NCBI GenBank assembly: GCA_037355855.1
Contig: CM074758.1
Location: 159,001 to 223,000 of the forward strand
Direction of reading: 5' to 3'
Source: Pseudo-nitzschia pungens
Taxonomy: Eukaryota > Bacillariophyta > Bacillariophyceae > Bacillariales > Bacillariaceae
DNA length: 64,000 nt
Position numbers and translations under genes: made by a program. Below are positions 21,468 to 32,765 of this stretch, one piece after another (the stretch's first letter is position 1; each line of letters opens with the position of its first letter). Under the pieces are notes generated by a model that saw nothing but the letters and a program-made list of their open reading frames with translations, did no database searches and was not told where the DNA came from.

Positions 21468-24395
21468 GTGGAACCGTGGAGATCGGAACAGTCGAATTCG
21501 ATTGTTGAATTGAATTCGGATTTTTTATTGGGACAAGGCCAATGGGACGACACTGTGGGAATAGAACGATTTGTACAAGTATTAATTTGCATCGGAATGT
21601 TTGGTCGACATCCAAGTTCAGCTCCATGACTACATCATATCACTACAATATAAATACAGTTTAACATCATAACTACAATCCATAGAGTTTCTGTATTACA
21701 TGCATTTTTATTGCCATTTTTCATTATTTACGATACCGCACATCGACTGCGACGGACACAAGTTTCTCGTCATTGGAAATTACAGTAACCTTACAACTGA
21801 CTGTACAGGTAGGCACGTAGTGCGAGTAAACCTTACTCTTAATCTCATATCTCGTGTCGAGAAACGAATTATTGTCTCCCCTCATGATGAAGATTTGACT
21901 TAATTCACCGAAATTCAAATTTCGTGAGCTGGTGATGGATGTTGGCTTTTTCGCACGTCATATTATTTTTTCTTAACGTATGAAACTATCTCGACAAAAG
22001 TTGCAATACCCAATGTTCTACGTCTATAATTCACGCATATGCGGAACTTTTGTCATCACTTATCGCAGAAGACATGTTCGTGGACTGTATCTCCCAAACT
22101 CATCTTGAGTTTTAGTCCGTCTTTACTAACCCTTCTAGAATTCATTCCAATTTTATCTGAGCCCTTCCAACTTTTTCAACCATTTTTTCTATTGCCTCGC
22201 ATCCTTCGGATCGCCGATGACGCTACCTGCATTCTTTTTTCAGGCGAACCAAAAGAACCATTCCCTGATCGTAAAGAGCAATTCTGCGCGACCAAGACGA
22301 CGAGGAAACATCAAGTGGACGGAGAAGAGTTCAATCCCAAACGATTCGAAAGACCGATGTGACGGTAACATCCCCCTCCATCGCGAGTCCTGCGCCTAAA
22401 TGGAAGGATTGTTCACAATTTGTGAAAGTAACATCACGATTATCTTCAAACTCTACCTACCGTACGGTACAGTTTTGGTAGACTTGCAGATCGCACTGTA
22501 GCATCAATTACGGTGTAAACAGGTAAACATATCGTTATTGTAGATCGGAGTGAAATAATGTTCCAGGAACAAGGACAATACGGTACCGCAGCGGATCTAC
22601 TGATGAACCGATTTGTACCGGTCACATCAACATCATCATTATCACCATCATCGTGTTCGTCGTTGCTTTCTTCGCCCCAAGACCCGAACTCCTTGCATAT
22701 TAGTACTTCTAGTTAGAATTATGGTCGATTTGTCATCACAATGTTCTAACTTGACATTATCCTCACCATTTTTGCAATCGTGACTCGTTGAGATCTCCGG
22801 CGCTAGAAAAGAAAACTATCGGTACCGTTTTCCTCTTCGGCACGAGCTGTAGTTGTACGGTAAATCTTATGTAAGATTACGCGATCGAAATAGTGTTTCC
22901 CCCTCTTTGGTCGCTGACACGAAGAATACCGGTACAGTACAATTGATGAGAGGATTGTTTGATTGATTGATTCATTCTTTCAGTTCTCTTCTTTTGTACG
23001 TCGGCACGAACCGAATTTCGACAACTAGTTCTCGTTACAACTTCAACCTAGAAACCCGATGGCTGGAATTCCGTCTATCTCACGGAGTTTGGATGTAGTA
23101 ACGGTACCAGTACTGCACGGAGTCAAACAATGAATGGGATGAAATGGCGTGGTATTGGACAATTCTGCTTCAACATGGAGGAATTCTTCGCTTTGATTTT
23201 CTTTTCCTTTGCAGTTGCTTCCCGGAACGAAGCCGGAAACCTTTTTCATCGGCGATGTTAGTTTTTTTGCCACCTTATCGTTGCATTATGTCCTGATGAG
23301 AACAAAAGAAGTGTTTCCGAAGAACATGCTGCCAGATGTCCTCTCTCACGTTAGTACTAGTACTAGTAGTACAGTACTTTCGAAGTAAGACTTATTCTTT
23401 ATCCTGTGATGACGGTGATTAGTTGTACGGTAGGTTAGTGCTTCAAAATTACTCTCGATTTACGGGTGAGGTTAGTACCGTTCTAGTACCACCAGGCATT
23501 CAATACCTTACAGTACGAACAAGTGTGTAGTATCGTTATTATTGTTGTTCTTTGTTCTTTTGATTGAGATTAAGAATCCATTCATTCATTCACCATTCAC
23601 AACTGCATGGACTGAGGTCTCTTTCTTTTAAAAAAAAATAAATATGAATGATACGAAGTTCGTCATGATAATTGTTAGAACAGATGTTTCCTACTAGTAC
23701 TACTAGCAGTACTACTACTACTACTAGTACTACTAGCACAAAGTCAAGAAACTCTGTTTGTTGTAAAGCTCTGGCGATTGGCGAAGATGGTGCAGGAAGT
23801 CCGTCTGCTGGTGAGAGTGTTTGTTATATTCTTGTGGTTATGAGGTTGTTAGTTTGGATGCTCATAACACGCGAAATGTTGGGTTGCTCCCCCTATCGCA
23901 TGATGTATCGCAATAACAAGAGTGACGAGTTTATTCACTACTATTAGTAGTAGTACTACTACTAGTAACTCAGTTCTTACTAGTAGTACTACTAGTAGTC
24001 TTAGTACCACTAGTAGTACTACTACTACTACCACTCTGCTAGAGTACTACACTCCTACTAGTACTAGTACTAGTACTACTAGTACTACTAGTACCAGGGA
24101 TTCATTCATCTTCACAACGAGTACATACTACCCGTAACCCTACGAGTACTCGCTACTCTTACGGAATCCATACTAGTACTAAACCTTAGTACTAGTTGTG
24201 GTTATGTTAGTACTTGTTGTGGTTATGGAACACCCATTGCCCCCAACACCTAAAATTTGTGGAAAATCATGTTTGAGGAACTGCTGATCTTTTCACGCCT
24301 CCTTCCTTACATTGACTTCCAGTATCGTAATTACCGTAAAGTAATTATTACTAGTAGTAGTAGTGCTGCTACTAGTCTGTTAACTGTTTTTGAGG
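21468..24395. other. Long intergenic stretch, triplet-rich toward its end
   Basis: No gene supported in nearly 3 kb. The first half has no visible structure beyond the recurring TACGGTAC and AAGGTTAC words. From about 23690 to 24110 there are dense TAC/TAG/ACT triplet arrays that invert at ACTAGT, giving palindromes. Open frames there are products of the triplets. Confidence 0.5.
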
Positions 24396-24498
24396 TACTA
24401 CGGAATTCCTATCAGCTGTCCCCCGGCTTCCGTAGAAATGAGTAGTAGTTGGGAATGTACGATAGAACCGGGGGACAGCTGATAGGAATTTCGTAGTA
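24396..24498. repeat. Short hairpin element, copy 3 (103 bp)
   Basis: The best preserved copy. Left arm TACTACGGAATTCCTATCAG then CTGTCCCCCGG; right arm CCGGGGGACAGCTGATAGGA then ATTTCGTAGTA. Apart from a few bases the arms are complementary over about 31 bp. The loop contains CCGTAGAAATGAGTAGTAG, close to copy 2. There is no coding capacity. Confidence 0.85.
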
Positions 24499-25220
24499 TT
24501 TTGGTCATTTTCGGACCTACTTGCTGCTAAGGTTTTTACCGTACCGGTATTATTAGACCTCCATTTTTTCTTTAGTTTATTCTTCTTCATCCTCGGATGT
24601 TTTTGCATAAGGTTAAGGCTGACTGTAATGATACCTGCCCCTCGGCAAATGTAACCTTACCGTAACTGATTACTTCGTAAAAGGTTAAGATTACTCCTCG
24701 TTATGCTTTTAATCTTACTCACCACTCACACGATTGTAATGCTTACGAGTACTCGTACGGTACTGGTAACCTTACTCACCATTCACTCGCACCGTGACTG
24801 GTTTTTTCACATCAAGCAAAATTGGTACGAAGTAACTTTACATAACATACTGGTACCGTAAGGTTTTATGGTACGTACTCTTAATTAGTAAGATTACTTC
24901 CTCCGTTCCATAATAACTGACCACCTACCACATACCGGTACCGGTACAAGGTTGACTATCGATCAATTTTCAACCAATTCAAATCGTTCTTTTTGGGTGA
25001 AACTCTCCTCAACTACGTCCTTATCCCTGGTTAGACACTAGTTAGATCAGTGGTAACCTTATTAGTCTACCCTTCATTGGGACTTGAACAGGGACTGTCC
25101 CGCCCTGCAATTGTGATTTCACCTCCCAGTTCGATCCTTAGATCAGCAACAAAAAAGCAAAAAAGCAAAAAAGCGGCGCGTTCGATCCACCTCCTTTCCA
25201 TCGACGCTAGGACCGACCCG
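24499..25220. other. Intergenic, no gene seen
   Basis: The stretch is dense in AAGGTTA/TAACCTT words (for example near 24529, 24610, 24651, 24681 and 24768) and in ACCGGTACCGGTAC near 24935. No reading frame is convincing. Confidence 0.4.
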
Positions 25221-27369
25221 TACGTCCCTTGAGCAGGAGCAGAGCGAAACATCGCACGGTAACAACTTTACATACCAGTCACTTATTTCCCATAATTTCA
25301 ATCAATCTTTCTCTCCGGAAAATATTATTACTACTATTGGACGCCTTTCGTTTTCACAACCTATTATTACTATTGATTACGACAGAATGGTAGTATATGC
25401 TATCCTACCGTACGCATGGATTCGTTTGTCGCATGCTGGTATCATCATTATTCTCGGCAAAGAGCAGCAACAACAAACGCTTGCGTCAGAAACCGCTTTG
25501 CCTCTATGTCTTGTTTCAAGGCAGCGCGGACGATGCTCAAATCCTGTTTCATTCGAGCAGATGCATACTCCAAGGCCCAGCCATCCTGAGTTACTGCAGC
25601 AATGACAACGTCCGCATCATCCTTCAACTCATCTGATGCATACCGCAAGACCCAGCCATTCTGCGTTACCGCAGCCTTGACGACCTCCGCATCATTCTTC
25701 AACTCGTCAGATGCATACTCCAAGGCCTTGCCATTCTGCGTTACCGCAGCCATGACAACGTCCTTGTTGTTCCGCATCTCGTCAGTTGCATACTCCAAGG
25801 CCCAGCCATCCTGAGTTACCGCAGCAATGACAACGTCCGCATCATCCTTCAACTCATCTGATGCATACCGCAAGACCCAGCCATTCTGCGTTACCGCAGC
25901 CTTGACGACCTCCGCATCATTCTTCAACTCGTCAGATGCATACTCCAAGGCCTTGCCATTCTGCGTTACCGCAGCAATGACAACGTCCGTATCATTCTTC
26001 AACTCGTCAGATGCATACTCCAAGGCCCAGCCATTCTGCGTTACCGCAGCCATGACAACCTCCTTGTTGTTCTGCATCTCGTCAGATGCATACTGCAAGG
26101 CCTCGCCATTCTCAGTTGTCGCAGCAATGACAACCTCCTTGTTGTTCTGCATCTCAACTGATGCGTACATCAAGGCCCAGCCATTCTGCGTTACCGCAGC
26201 CATTGACGACCTCCTCGTTATTCTTCAACTCATTAGAAACGAACTTCAAGGCAAGTCCGCTCCCTTTCACCGCACGCATAAGAACATGCACAGCCACCAT
26301 GACGATCTGCATCCCGCAAGCTCAGGGGTTCCTCCCGCCTTTGAACGGCAGCGAGCGTTTCTTCCAGTGGAGTCATGAATGAGAGAGCGAGAGAGCGAAC
26401 GCGTGTGGGATTTTTCTGCTCGAATCACGGGATCGATTGATCGATTGGATGAGTCGAGTCCGCTGGATCGATTGGATCGATTTGGATCGAGGGATGGGGC
26501 GCTTGCGAGAAGGGAGGTGGATCGGTTGCCGATTCGGGATTTCGACTTCGATGCTTTGTGTGAGAAGTTTGGCGGAGATGGATGGGGGGAACAACTCCGT
26601 ACGGTAGATAGGCGACGCAGTCGTAGTTTTGCTTCTTCTTGCTTCGGAAGAAGATTATTGGATTACTGGATCGGAATGAATCGACCGGTCTGGCAGGTTG
26701 TTGTAGATGCAGATGGTGGTCTGTCTGTTTTGAAAAGACGAGATGCTGTGATTGTGAGAATAGCAAGGAAAAAAAACCAAGCGTTCGAAATTCGAAAATG
26801 CTGGGCGTTGGATAAAGATGAAACACTCTATCGTTTCCGTTTCCGTTTTCGTGCCGCCGGATGATTGTCGTGTGGTGTACTCGTATTCTTCAACCGGTAC
26901 TGAATAGGGAGAATCATGAGAGGACTCCTACCACTACTACTCGTACTACTACGGTACGGATCATCGATCCATTCCTTCAGCAAGTCCATTCCCAGTTCCC
27001 ACTACCAATACCAACCAAGACCGTACGAAGTACTCCGTAAACCTTAATTAGCAAAGACCTTTTCGGCAGTTCCGACGACCACTCTCGTCATCCGAAAAGA
27101 GTGGTCTCAATCTCAAAAGCAAGAAGTGTCACCTGCCTGTTGTTATGTTCTCGGAAAAGAAGCGAAGAACCGAAGAACAATGGTGTTGTCCCAAAAATAG
27201 ATCCATTGGACTAGTTTTCCAACCCCCCTCCGAGTGAGTCAATAGCAGCCAATAACGAATGTCTGAAGGTATTCAGTGATCTCTTTTCTATGAGTCCATT
27301 TTTTCTAAGAGTCCATTTTTTCTAAGCAGGGGGCTGAGCTTCTTTTTTTTTTCGGTCCGCGTCTGTTAA
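25221..27369 (-). repeat. Right arm of the large inverted repeat
   Basis: Reverse complement of 1221-3003. The arm includes the DUF4116-type remnant, its upstream region with GATCGATT-rich simple sequence (about 26430-26500), and a flank with GACCACTCTCGTCATCCGA (27085 area) that matches 1490-1520 of the left arm. It is longer than the left arm because it keeps more of the 75-bp coding repeats and some small insertions in the outer 200 bp. Confidence 0.85.
25448..26367 (-). pseudogene. DUF4116-type repeat gene, N-terminally damaged copy
   Basis: The longest intact frame is 25448-26203 (251 codons from an internal Met): nine 25-residue repeats of the AAVTQNGWALEYASDE type, then the tail ARMKQDLSIVRAALKQDIEA. 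Compared with the left copy, the start ATG (2232) corresponds to CTG here (26365-26367). One extra base lies in the leader near 26300, where it creates a new ATG. Another extra base near 26203, at GTCAATGGCT against GTCATGGCT, breaks the frame before the first complete repeats. Three consecutive repeats (225 bp) are duplicated in tandem (offset 225 bp, 25602 and 25827). So this copy kept its C-terminus and lost its N-terminus, the reverse of the left copy. Function unknown. Confidence 0.75.
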
Positions 27370-28862
27370 TCTCCACTGATCTCTGTTAGTAATTTCCGGG
27401 AAAAAAATTCTTTTCAACTGTTAAAAGCGATCCGTACTACTACTAGTAGTAGTAGTAGTAGTAAACTTGGTACTTACTTTATCACTAGTACCACCACCAA
27501 CATGACCATACAGGGGGGGCTGCTGTCACGTTGTCAAAATTACTACTGGTAGTAGTAGTAGTAGTAGTAACCTTACTGGTAAGTTACTACTTTCTTGAGA
27601 AAACAATCTGTTGGGCAATCATGGCCTCTGTAGCGAGCAGCCTCTTCCACCTCGATATTGGTTCCGACGAGCCATCACCTGGCTGCACACTCCTGCTCCT
27701 GTGGACATGCTGATGTCCCCCTGCTGCCGTTCGTGTCTTCGTCTTCTTTTTCTGAGCAGCATTGCCTGTGTTTGCAGTACTACTACTACTAGTAGTAGTA
27801 GTAGTACTAGTTTTTGGCTGCTGGTGACTACTGCGTTCTTTAAGCCGTAGTAGTAGTAGTAGTAGTACCAATACTACTACTAGTAGTAAATGCATGATGC
27901 TTCCTAGAGCCACTACTACTACTAATGTTGCCAGCTAGTAGTAGTCTATCTACCAGCAGCTACTACTACTATCTGGCTACTACTACAAGTAGTAGTAGTA
28001 CTACTATGTATTCAGGACTACTACTACTACTTTTCGGTGTCCCTCCTACTACCACTAGTAGCCTTCTTCTTTTGAGTTGTGCTACTAGAGGTACTACTAG
28101 TAGTGGTAGTAGTAGTACAACTACTACTAGTACTACTAGAACTAGTACTAGTAGTAGTAATGACAATGAAATATTTTGCCCATTCTATATTACTATGATA
28201 CCTAGTACTATTCTGTTCTTGTAGCAGGATCGTCGACGGGATAGTACTACTAGTAGCATTAGTAGCACTACTAGTAGTATGATGAAGTGTGGTGGTTGAC
28301 GACGTACCACTAGTATTGTGAACGCATCCTGAATGAAATACTGTGAGCAGTAGTAGTAGTACTACTAGTAGCAATGAGCCTACAGGACCCAAACGGCTCG
28401 TCTCTTCTCCTCTCTTCTCCTCTTTTCTCCTTTCGTTTCGTTTCGTTTCGTCTCGTTTTGTATCGTTGATTCCACGAATTCGTTCCCATGTCACATTTGC
28501 ATTTGCATTTGCATTCGCATTCGCATTCGCATTCGCATTCGCATTCGCAGTTGCAGTTGCATTCGCATTCGCAGTTGCAGTTGCAGTCGAATTGGAATTT
28601 AAATTTGTATTCACATTGCGGATTGGTTTCGGGTTTGGATCTGTTGGTTCGACTTTGTTGGTTCGACTTTGTTGGTTGGGCTTGGTGATGCCTGGTGTGA
28701 TTTGATTTGATTTGATTTGATTTGATTTGATTTGATTTGATTTGATGTGATGTGATTTCGTCATTGTCCTCGTCATCTTTCGCTCCGCTTCGCTTCCGCT
28801 TCTGCTCCGCTTTGCTTCGCTTCGCTCCGCTCCGCTTTGCTTCGCTCCGCTTCGCTTCACGC
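27370..28862. other. Intergenic: triplet palindromes and pentamer arrays
   Basis: CTA/TAG and TAC/GTA triplet arrays that invert at ACTAGT occur at about 27427, 27541, 27777, 27847, 27960 and 28070-28160. Next come a GCATTC hexamer array (about 28497-28590), an ATTTG pentamer array (about 28697-28746) and an imperfect CGCTC/CGCTT pentamer run (about 28770-28860) that abuts the stop codon of the minus-strand gene. A relic-looking frame on the minus strand (27587-27800) is interrupted by triplet expansions and is too weak to call. Confidence 0.6.
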
Positions 28863-30857
28863 TCACGGCCAGTAATGCGCCGGAATTCCCTTTTGTCTCA
28901 GTCCTCGAAAGAGTCGCAGCGACTCCCCGACGGTGCCCTCCATCGAGGTCTTCCAGTGTATCGCCAATTCGGCCAGGTGCACGTGGTGCTCGAAGTAAAA
29001 GTGGTCGACGATGTCGTGGTAGATCGGATCGCTGAGCAATTGTTCCGCCAGCGGTCGCTCGATGGATCCGGTGTCGATGTCGAGCTTGACGACCACAAAG
29101 TCGTCCCTCTCGAATCGCTTGAGGATCGAGTGCAGCGGATTGAGTTTGTGTTCCGGTGTCGCGTCGACCCCGACGTTGATCCAGTGGTACCTGGCCATGT
29201 ATTTTTCCGGCAGGAGGGTTCCAAAGACCTTTTCGGGTTCCGAAAAGGTGACCTCGAATCCGTAAATGTGGTCGAATACCATTCCGAATCGTTCGTATTG
29301 TTCCAAGAGTTCCACCACCGGCACCTTGGACGAAGAGTGAAAGGACAGCGAGGCTCCCATGTCGATAAAGATTCGTTTGGAGGTCGGCGTCAGCTTGCGA
29401 CACGAGTGTTCGAAATCGTGCACCAGGTAGTCGAGGTTCATGATGGCCGTCGTGCGTTTTTCGTTGGGTTCGCAGATTTCGTGGTGCCGCATCGGCGGGA
29501 GGAGGGGCTCGACGTAGCCGCTCTTGGGCGTGTACGACAGCGGCGTTTTGGATTTGGATTTGGATTGGGATTGGGATTGGGATTTGGATTGGAATGATTT
29601 GTTGTCGTTGTTGTTGTTGTCATTGTTGTCGTTGTTGTTGTTGTTGTTGTTGTCATTGTTGTTGTCATTGTTGTTGTCGTCCTGGTTGGTTTCCGATGAT
29701 ACCTTGTCGTCCTTCTCATTATCATCCTTGTCGTTGTCGTTGTCATTGTCATTGTCGTTGTCATTCTTATCATCATCGTCATCGTCATCATCGTCATCAT
29801 CATCATTTGTATTCTCATCATTGTTACTGTCATTCTTATCATCATTAGTATTGTCATCCTCCTCATCCTCATCCTCATCCTCGTTCAACCTTCTTCTTCT
29901 CCTTCTTCTCCTCCTCGTCGACTCTTCTTTTTCTTCTTTTTTCGACTCCTCCATAGTTACCTCCTTATTTACCTCCATATTATCCATATTATTTACCTCC
30001 GTTTCGAATTCCTCCCTAAACAAGGCAGCCAGGCCATCGGGATGCAACCGCAGCGTCTCGCAAACCTTGTGGTTAGACTCGTAGATTTTCTTGGAAGGAT
30101 CGCTCGGATCGGTGGTGATCTCGACGATGGATTCCATGACATCGGGAACGGGCGAAAAGTTTCGGACGAGTTCGTTGTATTTCTGGAGTCCCTTGTGGTA
30201 GGCTTTGAGATCGACCTGGAGCGACGCAATGATTTTGTTTTTTTTATTCGTTTTCGTTTGGTTGTCGTTAGTGTTGTTGTTAGTGTCATTGTTAGTGTCA
30301 TTGTTAGTGTTAGTGTTAGTGTTAGTGTCATTGTTTTCGTCCAACAAAAATGTATACAGCTGGCACCCATTGCCGTTCTCTTCTTTGTTGTCGTAGCCGA
30401 GATCGGACAAGTGCTCCAAAACGATTTCTTCGGTAGAGGCGGGAACATAGCTCGTTGGCTTTCGCTTTGGGTCCGTTTCTGTTTCTGTTTCTTCTTGTTG
30501 TTGGTGGTGGTGGTGGTGGTGGTGGTTCGATGAAAGAGTGACGGGTTCCCGAGCTCCCGCCGATTTTACGGCTTTGGCTGCTTCGATTGTTTCTCCATCT
30601 TCGTCATTGTCTTCGTCTTCGTCTTCGTCATTGTCCTCCTCCTCCTCCTCCTCCTCGAGAACGTCGGTAACTTTAACGCCGTAAATGTCCAACCCATCAC
30701 CATCACCATCACCATCACCGTCACCATCATTATAACCAACCCCGTCCCCCACCCGAAGATTTTGAACCGACGTGGTCAGTTTTGTGTCGTGGTACACGCT
30801 CAGCAACACAAAGCCGAAAATAATGCCGTACAGGATGCCTCGTTCCAAGCTTTTCAT
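28863..30857 (-). CDS. Type II membrane protein with C-terminal FkbM-like methyltransferase region
   Basis: The product has 664 residues from the ATG at 30857 (the frame opens a little earlier, but without an ATG). A single membrane segment near the N-terminus (GILYGIIFGFVLLSVYH, about 7-23) suggests a Golgi- or ER-type signal anchor with the rest in the lumen. The middle is extreme low-complexity sequence: Asp/Gly, Glu/Asp, His, Asn/Asp and Arg tracts, including a run of Asp near 375. The C-terminal ~170 residues are well structured. They contain a motif-I-like RIFIDMGAS (about 495) and FVVVKLDIDTGSIE (about 587-600), which resembles the LKIDVEGaE signature of FkbM methyltransferases, then DHFYFEHHVH. 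Methyltransferase activity is inference. The triplet tracts probably vary in length between alleles. Confidence 0.78.
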   Translation of the reverse strand: MKSLERGILYGIIFGFVLLSVYHDTKLTTSVQNLRVGDGVGYNDGDGDGDGDGDGLDIYGVKVTDVLEEEEEEEDNDEDEDEDNDEDGETIEAAKAVKSAGAREPVTLSSNHHHHHHHQQQEETETETDPKRKPTSYVPASTEEIVLEHLSDLGYDNKEENGNGCQLYTFLLDENNDTNTNTNTNNDTNNDTNNNTNDNQTKTNKKNKIIASLQVDLKAYHKGLQKYNELVRNFSPVPDVMESIVEITTDPSDPSKKIYESNHKVCETLRLHPDGLAALFREEFETEVNNMDNMEVNKEVTMEESKKEEKEESTRRRRRRRRRLNEDEDEDEEDDNTNDDKNDSNNDENTNDDDDDDDDDDDDKNDNDNDNDNDNDKDDNEKDDKVSSETNQDDNNNDNNNDNNNNNNNDNNDNNNNDNKSFQSKSQSQSQSKSKSKTPLSYTPKSGYVEPLLPPMRHHEICEPNEKRTTAIMNLDYLVHDFEHSCRKLTPTSKRIFIDMGASLSFHSSSKVPVVELLEQYERFGMVFDHIYGFEVTFSEPEKVFGTLLPEKYMARYHWINVGVDATPEHKLNPLHSILKRFERDDFVVVKLDIDTGSIERPLAEQLLSDPIYHDIVDHFYFEHHVHLAELAIHWKTSMEGTVGESLRLFRGLRQKGIPAHYWP

Positions 30858-31606
30858 TCTGAGGTAAATCAATCACTTGCATGCAATCTCTAGCTAGTAA
30901 GTGACCTTAACTTACTCGCTTTTACAGTATTTTTGTTCTCGTACCGTAAGGTTACCGGCACGAATGGGAAAAGTTGGATAAGATGATTATCTTGTTTCGT
31001 GGGCGCTTTTCTCAACCGTCGGTGTTGTTTTGTTTGCGATGATGCGTTATCTTACGGTAGCCTTAGCTAATTTTAAGTTAATCTTACCGGGGAATCCTTA
31101 GCGGTAAGGTTTACACGTAACCCTAACTTACGTCCTTGTACCGATAGAGTGGAGTGAGACCTTACCGAAATCTTAGCTTTACGAGTAACTTCTTACTCCT
31201 AAGGCTTTTAAGGTTAACTTACCCAATAATTATCCGTAATCTGTATCGGTAAGGTTTTACCGTACGGCATGGCGCACCCTCAATGAATGACCAGAGAGGG
31301 AAAAACAATGGACGTACGGTACGGTAATTACCTGTAAGCCTTACTAATTGCGTAGTATTACGTAATTACCGTAGTATTATTATTTTTTATCTTAGTAAGA
31401 ACTAAGAACATGACAAACCACGTAACTTACTATTATTATTATTATTTCTTGTACGGTAAGTTACGTATCGTCCATAGACGGAAGGATCGGACACGTTTGG
31501 AGCATGTGATCCATCCGAACGCGGGAGGGATGGCGCGGGAACGACAACGACGGCGCAAGGCAAACCGTTCTGTCGAGTGCGTGAGAGCAAAACGTAGTGT
31601 TCCAGC
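30858..31606. other. Intergenic, very rich in TAAGGTT/AACCTTA words
   Basis: No gene seen. More than ten variants of GTAAGGTTTAC, GTAACCTTA and TACCGTACGG fall in about 500 bp (30900-31400). Confidence 0.5.
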
Positions 31607-31678
31607 AGCTGGATGGCAGGATTGAACTACCGACCTTTCGATTACGAATCGAATGCTCTGCCACTGAGCTAAACCAGC
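31607..31678 (-). tRNA. tRNA-Thr (anticodon CGU)
   Basis: Read on the minus strand the 72-nt gene starts GCTGGTT and ends ATCCAGC plus discriminator T. Six of seven acceptor pairs form, with one T-T mismatch. The A box is TAGCTCAGTGG, the anticodon arm TTCGA TTCGTAA TCGAA gives CGU (Thr, ACG codons), and the T arm is GGTAG TTCAATC CTGCC. There is no intron. A TTTT on the minus strand at 31589-31592 is a likely polymerase III stop. Confidence 0.93.
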
Positions 31679-31899
31679 TGGGCGATAGTTTACTCGAATT
31701 TGATCTGTATAAATAATAAAGAATGCTTTTCATCAGCTCACGTGCGGAAATTATCGGTACCTACCAGGTAAGATTACCAGTACAACAAGCAGTACAAGTA
31801 ATGCCTATGGTGCCGTTTTCCACTAAGGTTCTTACTACATAGTAGTACTACAGGAGGCAGAGGGGAACCAGTCGAACGCTAGTAGTAGTAACTTACTAT

Positions 31900-32765
31900 C
31901 ACATAAACTCAGATACCACTACAGGATAAGGTTTACTCCCCTAGAGCTTTACAAAGGAATCGATCATATTGGAGGGCATGATGGTGTTTTATTTTAGAGA
32001 AGAACGAAAAGAGTGAGCTCAGCAGCTGAGCTGAGCTCTGTCGAACATAAGATTTACCGGTACGTAACCTTACGAATACCATAATCTTACGGTAAACAGA
32101 GACTTGCTGTCTCGTAGTATCTTAACAGTACTGAAATGCTGTAGACCGTACTGTAGACTGTAACTCGATAATAGTACTGTAATGCCGTAGATTTGTACGG
32201 AGTAGAGTACTAGCATAGGGAGTAGCATAGGGAGTAAGATTTAGCGTAAGAGTAACTTACGGAGTAACTTAGCGTGTGCTTGCTTGCTTGTCCTAACTGC
32301 TCGCATGTCAACTGCAAAGGTTGGGTGTCCAGTTATAGTACATAGTGTACGTAATGACCATACCCCGACGGTACTGGATGGTAGCATACCCAGTATCTCG
32401 TTTACAGTAGCAACCTTAACCTTGTAGCACTATGCTACGGTGTGTGCTAGCGGTGCCGCGCCCGGGTTTCTGTAACTGGTACCGTACAAACAAATCCTAC
32501 ACGAGAACCGAGGTCAGTTGACTGTTAGCACCTCAGCATAGCAGCACCTTGGAATAAGCCTGTTGCTAACCCTGTTGCTAACCCTGTTGCTAACCCTGTT
32601 GCTAACCCTGTTGCTAACCCTGTTGCTGAGCACACAGCCCAGCATCTTGTAGACAGTTGCTTGAGGCTATTAAGATCTGTAGCCCTGCTGGTAGTACTAC
32701 AGTTCTCTACACAGGGACCTTACTAGTAGCACTGGGACCTTAGCATCTTGGAGGAGGTGAATAAT
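31900..32765 (+). repeat. Dispersed noncoding element, copy A
   Basis: Homologous, in inverted orientation, to 45890-46625, and partly to 61350-61790. Shared blocks in order include CTCAGATACCAC with CCCCTAGAG, GGAATCGATCATNTNGGAGG, TTTTATTTTAGAG, GAGCTGAGCTCTGT, TTATAGTACATAGTGTAC, TGACCATACCCCGACGGTA, TAGCAACCTTAACCTTGTAG, a 12-bp array (CCTGTTGCTAAC, six units at 32559-32630) and TCTCTACACAGGGACC. No coding frame or terminal repeat is evident. Confidence 0.75.

Noticed and set aside
28027..29403. Minus-strand frame of 458 codons overlapping the FkbM-like gene
   Set aside because: It runs in a different frame through the conserved domain and through microsatellites; the other frame carries the recognisable motifs.
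32559..32630. Telomere-like repeat (GCTAACCCTGTT contains CTAACCC)
   Set aside because: The unit is 12 bp, occurs only six times inside a dispersed element, and its counterpart copy reads AGCAACAGGCTT, without the telomeric heptamer.
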